From NCBI GenBank assembly GCA_038093975.1, contig JBBPTG010000030.1, positions 124,001-188,000 on the forward strand: 64,000 nucleotides of DNA, given 5' to 3'. Source of the DNA: Chalciporus piperatus (Eukaryota; Basidiomycota; Agaricomycetes; Boletales; Boletaceae). Position 1 is the stretch's first letter; each line of letters starts with the position of its first letter. Of the stretch, positions 48,101-59,661 are shown in pieces. The translations under genes were made by a program, and so were the position numbers. Under the pieces are notes generated by a model. The model searched no databases, was not told where the DNA came from, and saw nothing but the letters and a program-made list of their open reading frames with translations.

Positions 48101-48294
48101 CATCTGTTTTTGCCCTTTCTACAAGCAGTGCAAGCCCTGGCACCGCGCTTCGGAATGTGTGAGGAACTGTGAGGTGGTGTCGATCCCTCCGGGGACATGG
48201 CCTGTTGACCGTTGCTGCTGACCGGGACCATGCTATTCGTTCGTCGTCGCTTTGAGGGTATGTCCGAGCTCGTCGCGATTGGAGACAGAGACAT
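45192..48294 (-). CDS. Zn2Cys6 transcription factor with fungal-specific middle homology domain
   Basis: About fifteen short exons start at 48294 and end at stop 45194-45192. The first exon has a KRRR nuclear signal and the first half of the zinc cluster, ARACTACRKGKNRCEGE. The next supplies APCRRCQLSGTPCIFEK, completing six cysteines in the C-x2-C-x6-C ... C-x2-C-x6-C pattern. A short linker helix (RLSRLEGQY) follows. The fungal-trans domain is visible as FFAGCHLFIPLFDPDYDTFESL, LLLAAWSTNGWLPSGHAMRMALDLGLHRALEKL, ARIWLCLYWFDHQMSLGTGRP and later helices. The C-terminus is Pro-rich with LTMEELGFSWPGD, a possible activation segment. Target genes are unknown. The first intron (donor at 48090) uses GC. 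Confidence 0.93.
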
Positions 48295-49943
48295 GTTGTA
48301 TGAACTAGTGACCTTGACCTGTTCAGGTATCGTGCTCAGGCAATCTTTTCCGGACAAACGCTTGGCACGTGCGAACAAGTAAACAAACTGTCTTTGACAA
48401 GTTTTTGATGTACAACTCTCACATGATCTCACACCAACTCTCTCGGAGTCTCCACTTGCAGTTACCGCCGACCATCGCATCAGTACAAATTTGTAAAGCA
48501 ACTATTTCAAAGTTCAGCCCATCTCGGTTGTCTTCTTCATGGGAACTAATTATACTTCTGTCATATCTTTGGCGTATCATTCTCCAGCCACATCCAACTC
48601 CGTTCCTCCACCTCGCAATTGAGGTGACCATCCGTCCCATACTAACTTGGTCTACAGTACTTGATCCCAGTTGCCTCATCGAGGTCCCTACTAGCCAAGT
48701 CTTTCGAGATCAATACGTGGTGGAGATGTATGTTCCTGTAAATCTACCGCAACGTATTTGTCAACGCTGTCCCCACGAAGCCCCACGACCCCGCAGTGAC
48801 CCCGCTCATTCAAATTCTGAATCATAGGCTTTCTGACAGGCACGCTTACGGTAGAGCCGTGTTACAGCGCGTAACCAGTTGCATTGCCATCCATACAGGG
48901 TCACAGATAAGAGGTCGTGACACTCGGGAAGGCACTTGTGTACAACCGTCTCGACTTTCATATTCAGTGCCATGAACAGGTTGGATGTTTGGTTTACATG
49001 CAATATTTCGTCCCCGCTCCATCGCGCCTCATTCATCCACATGTCGCTCGCATGTACATACGATTCAATACCTCTCGGATAGGGTCGGTGTATCCCCTCG
49101 GATTTCTCAGAACGTTTCAGAGGAAGACGACCACGAGGAGTGCAACCTAACCTAATGCTCACGTACAGCACTGTTGATGGAAGGATCCACTCCATCGGGA
49201 ACTCCGAGGGGGAGGCTATACGCGGCCTGGACACGGGGTGGTTCAATACACCAATAAGGTCCGACAGCTCCCCTCGTCCCTGAAACCAAACGCTTCTCGA
49301 GCACTATAGGTATGCCATCCCCATGAGTTAGAGGCTTTCTGGGGCAACTGACTACGCCCTCGCAGGCCTCACGTGTGAATCCACCTATTTCTGTCAAGCT
49401 GTTGCTTCGGAGGCCAGTTACTCTGTTTTCTTTGATTGGAACATCCAGAAGTTCGCTTGGTGGACGCCTTGGTGTAGACAGGTGGGCTAAACGAAAAGCC
49501 CAGGTTAATAAGAAAATGGAATCACCTCTCGAGGTGTTTATTCAAATGTTCGAGTTGAGGGCACTACGCCTGGAAGTACTGTAACACGGTGGATGTAAGA
49601 CAAACCCAGTTCGCTCCACTACGACCGGCGACCTCAACTGAAGTACATGACACACTGCATTGCGTTAAGGAAACCCTGGAAGGGCCCAAAAAGACAACCC
49701 GGGACAGTTCGTTCTAATGATTAAATGAATGGGGACTTGAAATATCCGACCATCTGCCGAAGGGCAAAGATCCACAGTTGGGTGTCGATTAAGCAGATGG
49801 GAATAGTTAAAATATGCCAGTGGTGCTTTGCAGCGTGTTTCAACACGCCCTGAGATCTCATCTCATCTCGATAGAACAGAATTATCAGCGAAAAGCAACA
49901 AGTGTCTAACTACTACAAAGAATCAGCACGTCGGCTACAACGG
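48295..49943. other. Gene-poor 1.65-kb region
   Basis: This region lies upstream of the zinc-cluster gene and downstream of the Ctf4 stop. Scattered short frames occur on both strands without motifs. It probably contains the promoter of the regulator. Nothing resembling a transposon or RNA gene was seen. Confidence 0.4.
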
Positions 49944-52900
49944 TTACTTCTCTACGGGCTCCTCCTCCATGTCAGCGCCAGCCGACCTGGGGGATGGGGG
50001 CGGTGATGGTTCCCACTCAATTGGAAGGTCGTCGTCGATTGGCTGGGTATCTTCGGTAGCAATCTTTTCAGAGCCCTGAGTTTCTACTAGGGTCGCGGCT
50101 TCGGATAGAAGAGGGGGTGTTTCGAACATGTCGACATCTGGATCCTGACTGGTCGATGCTGACGCCTGGGTATCTGCTGCACTAGTTTCAGGCACCTCGA
50201 CGTTCTTCCGCGACTTCCCTTTCTTCTCCGCCGGTGGCTTGGAAGGAAGCCCAAAAAGTGTTGTTTGCCTCGATAGTTCTTTCTTTTCCTTCTCCTTCCC
50301 TTTCCCGTTGGCGGCACCTAAATCCGGTGTCATCTAGCGTGACTCACACGAAACATGAGCCAAAAGTAGCTTACGTTGTTTTCCCTTGTCCGTTTCAACG
50401 GCCTCAACTTTGTTGAAGAAACTCTCACTCTTTTGAATCGACTTGTTGAGCTCAGGTTTCCGCGCGAACGGATTCCTCTTCGCTTCTGCCACGGACTTGC
50501 GAGCGAATGGATTATCCCCTAAGAATCTTGTCAACCAACTACATCTCGGAGAAGTTGCTCGGAAACCTGCTCACGCTTAGGAGAAGGGACGTGAGACTCT
50601 CCAACTGCCCGTCTCTTGGCATCCACCTCGGCGCCGTTTGATGCGAACTCATCCTCGTCGCGTTTCCGCTTCCCTTCTGGGGAAGCCGAGCGCGCCGGGG
50701 TTTGAGCATGGGTGGACAGTCGAATAGGTGCGTTCATGGCAGTGAAGTCCGTACGCTCGACGACACCTGTTGAGCGGGTCAACCCGGGCCTGTCAACTTT
50801 AGGTGGAGGTTTGAAGTCCTGCAGAGGTTTTGGTCGGTCCATGTACGCATCTTCCTCTTCTAGGAGCCGCCTTCTTGCCCGTGTCTCTTCCAGGGGGCTC
50901 GGGCCATCCTCACGCCACCGCTTGATTGCGTCGATCTTCTCCTGCAAGCCTATTAACTTGTAGAACCCAGCGAGCTGGCTGGCGGCGGCGATAGAGTGGG
51001 TGTAGTGTAGACGCTTGGTCAACTCCAGAACACGGGGGGCTTTGTCGGCTTTGCATGCTGCTTGTATGAGCTTAATGATCGATTTGTCGAGTTCAACTTC
51101 TCGCTTGTCGAGATCGACCGACGTGAGTTCATCGCCGAGGGCATCACGAGCCAGGTTAATATGTATACGTTCCCGAGCGAGTCTTCAAAAAGCGTAAGTA
51201 GAATGCGGGAAGAACACAGCAGTGACATACTTCTCTTCAGTGGGCGATTCGACTGGGTCTTTGTTACGGAATGGGAGTCGGACAGGTAGCTCCTGTGTGA
51301 TGGGTCTTGGAAAGCCAGGATGTTCTTGTTTGCCCTAAGATAATCCCCGAGTTTAGCCCCACAATACTCCCATCGAGCTATGTAGGGTACCTTCAAGATG
51401 ACACACGTAAGGGTATCTTGGGACAAACCAACAGGCCAATATGATTCGTCTTTCCCCTGTTTGCGTTCTAATGTATTTGTATCCAGAAGACGCACCCAAG
51501 TCGCACGGTTGGGCCGCCGGAAGTTGATCATCATGTGCACATAACCTGCGGAGTCGTATATTGCTGGAGCCTACCAACGTCACCTATGGCATACCGAGGG
51601 ATATGATGGAAGACGTACCCCCTCATCAGTTATTCCGATCCACTTGAGAACGTGGCCTTTTGGTATAGGCAACGGCTTGGACTGCAATACCTCAAAATCG
51701 TCAAAAGATATCAAGGTTGCCATCAACCCTTGCGAGCCTGGGTCGCGAAATAAATCAAATACCACACCCGAGGAGTAAAGTTACATACCATCGATAGTGG
51801 TGGAACCTGGCCGATGTATAACAACCACATATTCCTCACCAGCAGCCATAGTCACAAACTCGCCCTCCAAACCCAACACGATGAGTTCGAGACCAGAACC
51901 ACTCAAAAACGTGAGGTCCCCAGCGGTGGTAGCAATCACGACATTGCCTTGGCCTTGAATGTCACCCCCAGACGACGATGGATCTCGCAGTGAGCGCATG
52001 GGCCGTTCACCGCCGGCAGCCAGACCGAGGACTCGCTGGCCTAAGGGAAGAACATACTTCCATTCGCCCTGTGAAGACCAACTTCCGTACGGTTTGTACG
52101 TCACCTGCGCGGGATGATCTTGTTCAGATGGGCATCCAAGAAGCACGCCGCGCTCGCCTACAACGATACCCATTAGCAGTGTAGAACGGGACACCCGAGG
52201 ACACTCGCCTAAGTATCCCACGTCATATTTGAAGGGATCCGTAAAATGATAACTCCTGCGAGTCGAAAGGTCATGAAAACCGACGTTAAGTATATGATGT
52301 GTATCTTGGTCCGTGACGTCAATCCATCCGACCATGTTATATGCTACAAAGAAGGTTCATGTCTTGCAAAGGAACCGCACACTGAGAGCATTAACATACC
52401 CAGGTAGCGTTTCTTGTTTTCCATCGGCGTTGAACCTGGCTGGAAAGCTGCCTGTGCCTTTGTAATGCTGACTGTAGGCTCTCAACTTATGGAGAATAAC
52501 ATTATTCGAATCAATCAACTTACCCATCTCCTTCACAAAGCCATCCGCGCCCCCCCTTCCACCAGCGCTGTCGTCCTGCTCGCCCTGCATTCCACCGCCA
52601 AGGTCATCTATAATCCAATCATCGCCATAGTCATCGCCAGCCCCAGATGTAACATCGCGATCTGGGATAGCTGGATCATCTCCCCACGGAGTTGGGGTGG
52701 ATTTGCGCTTGACGGACACGCCTTGTACGGCCCCGGTAACGCTCGGCTTCACGGGATCTGGTGAACTTGCAGGAATAGGATCCCTCCACCAGGTTAGTAT
52801 TCCGCCCGTATCTGCCCAAGCAAGGAGGTTCTGTGACGGTGAGAACGCAATTTGCGTGATCAATGCATCGGGTGAACCAGCATGTCTATCAACACTTTGT

Positions 52901-54125
52901 CAGGCACACTTTTAGGCTCAGAATATTCCAAACTCACCGCCAAAGGACACGTTTTGTCTGTGTGCTCCAGATGAGGATCTCTTCTTTGCAAGCACTCGCA
53001 AGATACACTCCATTAACTGACAGAGCGAGCGCGGTTGTAGCCCCTGTGGTGTTAGGGTCCGAGAGCGAAAAAGACTTGTCCCAGTTCGGTCGTGAGATAG
53101 CCACGATTTCTATTCGCGAGGGTTGAGTTCGAACGGTAACAATGTAAGTCAAAGAACGCACCATGGGTCCTCGAAGATATGAAGAAATGGTGTCCAGACG
53201 GGTGCCAGACCGCAGAACAGTCGTGCATGAACTCAGTGGATCTACGTCAGAACCGCATTAGCGCGGGGAAGGCACAAAGAAATTCCAATGGCATTACTCA
53301 GTGTCCCCCACGGCTGGGATGATACCATCGATAAGCTTCTCGACTTTTGGGTCACCTCCGGAGACGTCCCACACAGTTATTGTACCGTCAGCTCCACTAG
53401 CAACCTGAAGTTCATCAGACTATGCATTGTATGAGACACAAGCGAAGATATACGAACGAGTATGTTGCCCGAGGGGTGCCATGATACTTTCCGTACACAC
53501 TTCTTATGACCACCCAGGACTTGTACATTCGTCACGTCTTTCAGATCCACGATCTTGACGGTGGTCTCACTGATGTTTTGTGAACAACCGAGTTGGGGTG
53601 GATACGGGAGAAACGTACTCTGTCGCAACAGCAACGCGCTTCCCTGCTGGGTCCATAGCAAGAGCTCGAATAGAGGCGCCCGCAGCGTTCACAATGAGAC
53701 CTTGCAGATCGGGTTTCCCGTGCGGATAACTTCGAACTTCAGAGTCTTTACTCCCAGATAGCCAATGATCATTCTAGCGCGACAAATTTCAGATTCCAGC
53801 GCGTATTCGTCAGCTTATAGGGAAACTGGTACGGGACGAAGCAACGAACAGAGCTTGCGATGGCTGTAATTCCCTCGTCTGCTTCGTAGGCCACCTCTGG
53901 TTCCTGATATTGATCCTTGTCCATTTGCCATATTCGCACCAGGCTGTCTGAGCCACCAGTATACGATAGCCTGATCATTGAACGGGACGAGCATCCCAAG
54001 ATACCTCGTTAGAAACGAATGGTAATTGCATTAGAAGTGACCCACTTTCCGTCCCGCGAGAAGGCAACGCATGTATATCCAGGTTCGTGCGCAGAATTTG
54101 TGAGCGTTTTGCTTGTACTCGCCAT
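49944..54125 (-). CDS. CTF4: Ctf4/WDHD1 (AND-1) replisome adaptor
   Basis: A many-exon gene starts at 54125 ([27 protein letters not shown]) and ends at 49944. The N-terminal half is a WD40 propeller: [67 protein letters not shown] and [14 protein letters not shown]. The middle SepB domain follows ([23 protein letters not shown] through [21 protein letters not shown] and [29 protein letters not shown]). The C-terminal tail is disordered, with two NPFARK repeats and a QTTLFGLP motif. Ctf4 trimers tether CMG helicase, polymerase alpha and other fork factors. I did not fix every exon edge, so the exact protein length is uncertain. Confidence 0.9.
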
Positions 54126-54300
54126 GGTCAATGTCCACAAGCACCTAGGAAACGTCTTCCACTTTGGCGCGTATGTCACACGGCGCGTCCCGTCACATAA
54201 CACATGATCTGTGTGACATTACATTACAGCCTTAATACGTCGAGTGAATGAATACAAAGTACTAGGAATTGCTATGAAAGTGCTACGTGAACCGTACGAA
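54126..54300. promoter_or_regulatory. Promoter of CTF4 with E2F/MBF-like site
   Basis: The sequence TTTGGCGCG lies at 54163-54171, about 40 bp upstream of the CTF4 start, and matches the E2F consensus TTTSGCGC. A second GGCGCG occurs near 54182. G1/S genes of fungi are commonly driven by such sites. Function here is inferred. Confidence 0.45.
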
Positions 54301-55728
54301 TTAAATATCTAAACTAGCATTCAAGATCTTCATGAAAGGTTGATCGAGAACTGCGCCCCTAAGGCCTCCAAACCCATTGAACTCTAATCGGCGCAACGGC
54401 CTCCCTAACTGCTTTCTCTGCTGTTGGAAGGCCAACAGGACATCCCAATCGAAATGCGGACTCTCCAATTGCAACACGCGAAGCTTTGGAAAGGCTTCGC
54501 GCCTCGCGTCGTGCGTGAGGTACATGAGTACAGAGTCAATGCTGTACCTCGAGACGGAGAGGCACTCGATGTTCGGCGCGGTATGCACGAGTGCGTTGGC
54601 GATATCGAAACCCTCGAATGGACTGTCTATGGTGACGCGACGGACTTTGGAGAACCTGGGTGCTTCCCGCTTGAGCGTTCGCAAGAACAGCTGGAGTTCC
54701 CTCGGAGATGAAACGTTGGTGAAATTGAGGACGAGTTCCTCCAATGCGGGGGTGATTACAGTTTCCAAAAGCCCCGTCAGATAGAGTCGAGAGATGTCAG
54801 GACCAGGTTGGAGTGACAAGGAAAGCAAGGAGGGTATTTCGACGGGAGCGGCCGTATGGGCGTGATCAAAATCGACAGCTTCATCAAGGAGTGAAAGGTG
54901 GGTAAGGAACCGCAATCCAGACAGGACATTTAGGAATGTCGTCACGGGGAGACCAAACGCGGGAACTCCAGACAATGTAAGGGAAGTGAGGCCTTTAGTC
55001 GGAATGGCGGTTGACAGTGATACAAGTTCTCCGAGATCCAGGTGTGTTAACCTTGGAAACGAGGCAGTGGGAAACGCGGGTTCCCAAATGTTGCTGCGAG
55101 GATGGTGCAGGATGATTTCTTGGAGTAAGGGGGCATAACTACGACCGAGACCATCCAAGAGCTCCGGAAAGAAGACGTTGGTCTGGATTTCCAAACGACG
55201 GCAGATATGTATGTGTTTGAGTATGATGTCGCTGATACGGGGGTAGTCTGCTGCATAAGCTTGGCGCGGATGAATTCCACAGACAAAGTGTTGACGGAAG
55301 GCGAGGTCGAGAGGTAATCCGCATGAGCGGGAGAGATACAAGTCAACGAGGTCAAAAGATTGCTGGACATAGAAGCGAATGTGGGTCCAAAGGGATGGCG
55401 TCCCAATGGCTACCGTTCGCCAGTATCTTGAGACGTGGGACAGCAGCAGTTCTGGTCTGGTGACTGGCCACTCTGACTTGTTGGGTTCGAAGGGCGAGGG
55501 AGGAAATTTCCAGTCCGTTCCCGACAAAGCGACCGCTTCCTTGAAAATCATCCCCAGAACTTCGACAGGTAAGACCGAAATGTCCGGGGGAGCCGCCTCT
55601 GAACATCGAAGGAGCTTCTTGAGCTCCGACGCCTTGCAACGCATCGCGTTCAACGAAGCCTCCGCTTCCCAGATCTTCGACATAAGATGAGAGTACTCCT
55701 CTTCTATGGCCGAACGATGTTGAATCAT
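54301..55728 (-). CDS. F-box protein of the Agaricomycete expansion type
   Basis: One uninterrupted frame encodes 475 residues. A short coiled coil (residues 1-40, with MRCKASELKKLL) precedes the F-box-like core ISVLPVEVLGMIFKEAV ... LLLSHVSRYWRTVAIGTPSLWTHI. Leucine-rich-repeat-like segments follow to the end. Proteins of this design are present in many copies in mushroom genomes and are thought to recruit substrates to SCF ubiquitin ligases. The ATG is immediately preceded by a good acceptor (TCACCAG), and an upstream frame ending at a GTGAGC donor near 55788 joins in phase. An extra 5' exon, coding or untranslated, is therefore likely. Confidence 0.88.
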   Translation of the reverse strand: MIQHRSAIEEEYSHLMSKIWEAEASLNAMRCKASELKKLLRCSEAAPPDISVLPVEVLGMIFKEAVALSGTDWKFPPSPFEPNKSEWPVTRPELLLSHVSRYWRTVAIGTPSLWTHIRFYVQQSFDLVDLYLSRSCGLPLDLAFRQHFVCGIHPRQAYAADYPRISDIILKHIHICRRLEIQTNVFFPELLDGLGRSYAPLLQEIILHHPRSNIWEPAFPTASFPRLTHLDLGELVSLSTAIPTKGLTSLTLSGVPAFGLPVTTFLNVLSGLRFLTHLSLLDEAVDFDHAHTAAPVEIPSLLSLSLQPGPDISRLYLTGLLETVITPALEELVLNFTNVSSPRELQLFLRTLKREAPRFSKVRRVTIDSPFEGFDIANALVHTAPNIECLSVSRYSIDSVLMYLTHDARREAFPKLRVLQLESPHFDWDVLLAFQQQRKQLGRPLRRLEFNGFGGLRGAVLDQPFMKILNASLDI

Positions 55729-56598
55729 CTGGTGAGAGGACAGTCAGTAGGGATGCAAGGTCACGGTGTTTGGTTTGGGGGCTCACCTGAATAACTGGAA
55801 GACGATCGACTTTATACGACAGACACAGCGCCACCAGCTTCAGAGACGTGGACTCTGTGAAACGGCGGTTGTTCCTCGGTCGGTGTTCTGGTAGACAGGC
55901 GAAGTACCCCAAAGATTGGAAGCAATGTCAGGATTACGGCAATATTACAACCTTGAGCCTCGAGGGAAATGGGAGGTGCACCAAAGGTGCACGGGTAAAC
56001 CATGCCAGATCCAAGCCAGATCACCAGTTACAGTCAAATCACTGCAGCGCGCAGCGTTAGCCTGCCTATGCACGGGATCGTCCGAGGGTCGTGTTGAGGG
56101 TCAAGAAAAAGTGAGGCTCGAAGAGTGCTCGAAGCAAACTCGTGTCCGTATCGCTGGCATGATCTAGACTGACAGGCGAGGGTCTAGATCGTGCAAGTGA
56201 GACTCGACGGAGGTTTTCGGTAACGTGAAGCTGACAGCAGTCGAACGTTCTTCATGGTCACCAGGTTTGTCGAGTCGTTCGGCTGGCAAGACCACAAGGC
56301 TGAGCCGTGAGGTAGTAATAGTTTACCCCACAGACAGCCTCAAACCAGCCCTCGAACCATTGCGAAGCTTGACGTGTTCACGGGTGTTGCCGTTGTAGTA
56401 TCTCGGATCCTGCCACCAGTGCACATTTCACCAGAGCTGAGCGCTTTGCAGCAAACTTAGCGACCACATTAATATCCCAGAGTAATCCAAGTGTGATACT
56501 AGATCATGAAAACCAGAACAGCAGATCATATAGATCGATTCCACCCTCTTCGAAGAGGAATGAGAGTATTAAAGTATTAATGGTCTGACTGTCCAATC
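55729..56598. other. Intergenic region between two minus-strand genes
   Basis: About 870 bp lie between the F-box gene and the acetoacetyl-CoA synthetase stop. The left 200 bp probably hold an upstream exon of the F-box gene. Nothing else was recognised. Confidence 0.4.
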
Positions 56599-59358
56599 TC
56601 ACAATCTTGCCTTGGCTTTCACCACGTCGACGCCCTCTTCCTGCTTCATTACGTCCTCGAACCGCCTGTACTTGTAGTATAGCTTGAACGATTCAGGATT
56701 GGCAACCGTCCCACTCGGGACAACGTCAGCACCCGAGACGATTTGCTTGATCGCGATCTCGATCTTCTTGCCGTTTACTGTGTACTGTGAAGTGAAAGTA
56801 GAATCAAGACCCATATTGCACGCTCCAAACAGCCAGTCACTCACAGGTATATCGTCCACTTCGAAGATCCCCGCAGGGACGTGCCTCCTACTCAAACCTT
56901 CCCTGAGTATGCTCCTCACCTTGTCTCTCAGCTCCTTTCCAACCTTTCCTTTGTGACCCTCCCTCATCTTCAAAAACAAGAGAACCCTCTCGTCTTCTTC
57001 TCCATCCCTCCTCTGTCCAACGCAAAGGGCATCTTCCAGCCCCTCCAGGCCCGGCGTTTCCCCGTTGACAAGCTTATAAATCTCTGCGCTCCCGAACCGC
57101 ACTCCGCTAGGATTAAGAACCCCATCACTTCGTCCTAAGAAGACAAAGCCACCCGTGGCAGGGTTACGAACGACGAAATCACCTTGGCGCCACACAGGGG
57201 TGCCATCGGGGCCAGGTGCGAACGTCCGGAAGTATGCAGATAGGAATTTGTCATGTGTAGGGGTATCATTAAGGAAGTATAATGGCACCGAGGGCTGCGC
57301 TCGAGTGATGACCAGTTCCCCAGGTATACCTGCGCTGATGGGGATGGGGTTTCCGGACGGAGAGTAGACGGCGACCGCCATGCCGAGACATGGGCCTTGG
57401 AGCTCTGTGTTCAGGGATGGTTAGGAATGAAAAGAAATACAGCGAAGAACAAACCTCCAGCATGTAGAGGCAGGGACATTACGGCCGTCACGACTGTATA
57501 TTCGTCACGGGATAAGCTTCGTCTTTGAAGGAGCTCAAGATCGGGAGAGCGGAAACTTACAAGCACAGAAGACATCTGTACCTCCACTGGAGCTGCCGAT
57601 GTGCAGATTCCCTCCGAACGCTTTTTGAGTCCATGTCATAAGCTGAGGCGTCATTACCGAACCCGTCACCGTTATTTCGCGAAGGCCAGAGAAAGGTTTG
57701 GATGCCGAAGAGATGGAGAGCGGATCCACATTGCGTGCCTGCACTTCGGCGAGGAAACGTGGAGAGGTGCCGAGGACTGTCACCCTGTGTAGGCCAGCGA
57801 CATGAAGGAAGCCAAATGGTCGAGTTAGGGTATCTTACCCTGCCCAATCTATGAGTTTGAGATATTCCTTCGCGTCGGGGTAGAATGGAGAGCCTTCGAA
57901 CAAAACTATACGTGCCCCGCAAGCCAGGCCCGAGAGCATGAATGGCCACATCATCCATCCGGTCTGTGCTTCAGATGAAATCATAAGTCTTCAGAAGCAG
58001 GACGTATACGCACAGTTGTATATTGGAAATAGACGTCAGTGGGTACTATCCCAAAGCCAACATAACAGTCCTTCTTGCTATTCATAAGTGCACCCTGCGT
58101 AAATCCGAGGGGGAAAAGTTTTGACTATCGCCAATTCCCTAAGAGAAGATTTGACTTACCCCTGCGGCATGGACAATGCATTTTGGAGGCCCACTGGTTC
58201 CAGATGAGTAGAGTATGTATAGGGGATGATCAAACGGAAGCTGCTCAAAGGTTAATGGGTAGTCTTCCGACGCCGACGAGGGGGTAAGAAAAGCTTCGAT
58301 GGTGACGCTGTTCGCAAGGGCAGGTCAGAAGTGCTCTAACCCACCGAATACATAAAACCTACCAACCAGGGACCTCAACCAGGTTCCCCGTTTTCTCACT
58401 TCTCAACACGACAGCCCTTTCAAGTCCATGTCCACCTAATCTCAAGTCCCTCTCTACTTCTGCAATCTTTTGAGTGATGTTGATAGTCTTTCCCGCATAC
58501 ACTGTCTCGGAGGAAGCGAAAAGGACCTTGGGACGAATCTGGCGATATCTGTCGAGGATGGCAGAGGCGCCCATATCCGTGGCCGTACTAGAGAAAATGG
58601 CACCGATTGAGGCAGCTGCTAGAGCTATCACGACACCATTAATGGAGTTCGTGATGATGGCTATACGTGCCACAGACAGAGTTGTATTCTAATCAGTATC
58701 ACTTCACCACAAAGAACAATTCCCTGAACATACCAGCAACTCGATCACCGGCACGCACACCGGCCCTCTTCATACCAGCTGCCATTGCCCGTACCATTTC
58801 CCTCAGCTCTCGGAAGGTGTATTGCTTCACACCACTGAACTGAACCTTGCCCGCGCTCGTTGGGTGAAGGTCATATTCATAGACTGCAGTGACAGCGATG
58901 CCATTGTCATCCCTCCAGAGGAGATTCTCGGCATAGTTAAGACGCGTTCCCGGGAACCAGGACTGACGTTCGGGGATAGCTCCCGGTACAACAATCTGAA
59001 GTTGGGTAGCGGGGTGAGAAGGCTGCCCTTAGTAGCAGCAGAGAATTGTACCTGGTCTGGCCGAGGTGGAACAGAAGCAATTATACCCATAAACTCCCAC
59101 AGGTCCAGCCAGAAGGTGTAGTCAGATACCGAGTGAGCGTGAAGGTCATTATAGTCCTCTACGATGCTTTCAAGTCAGGACACGATTCGCAGCAGCAAGG
59201 AAAGAAGGTATGAACGTACTCAGCTTGAGTCCTCGCTTCATGTTGATTTCCCGCCTCAGCTTTTCGCAGATTGCATGGCCAGGTTGCGGTGGGGTCCACA
59301 GCAACTTGGATTCCTCGAAGTTATACGCACCGGGAGATGCCATTGGGTTTGGATTCAA
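56599..59358 (-). CDS. AACS: Acetoacetyl-CoA synthetase
   Basis: Eleven exons join in phase (59358-59220, 59158-59052, 58995-58734, 58660-58363, 58307-58160, 58094-58014, 57963-57839, 57784-57561, 57493-57455, 57404-56845, 56784-56599), giving 722 residues. Family landmarks are WFPGTRLNYAENLL, the nucleotide-binding loop YILYSSGTSGPPK, IHIGSSSGGTD-type core (seen as LHIGSSSGGTDVFCAF), VWRQGDFV, FLGRSDGVLNPSGVRFGSAEIY and the C-terminal PYTVNGKKIEIAIK with the adenylation lysine. The enzyme activates acetoacetate to acetoacetyl-CoA with ATP in the cytosol, feeding sterol or lipid synthesis. A second Met five codons into the frame (59343) could be the real start. Confidence 0.93.
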
Positions 59359-59661
59359 AGCTGAAGGTTATAGCAGGCTCCAGCTACCAGGAAGTAGTAC
59401 CAAGTGGGTCCAGCTAATTGTAGATCAAGGGACGGAACGGAGTGCCTCTCACCCCGCACTCGGAGGTTTCCCGGAAGCAATTGTCCCGTTTCTGAATCGG
59501 GAAATGATGGCATACTTCGACATCAGCGCAACTTACGGTTCAACCAAGGCAGGAGGAAGCCATACAGCTTACTCCTCACGGTAAGTCAAGACGACGAGGT
59601 TCTACATCATGCGGATACATCCAAGCACCCAGAGATTACAAAAGTGAATAACATACAGGAA
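59359..59661. other. Gap between tandem minus-strand genes
   Basis: This 303-bp stretch lies between the CLF1 stop and the AACS start. It should contain the AACS promoter and the CLF1 3' end. No specific site was recognised. Confidence 0.4.

Noticed and set aside
54377..54784. 135-codon plus-strand frame
   Set aside because: It is a shadow antisense to the F-box coding sequence.
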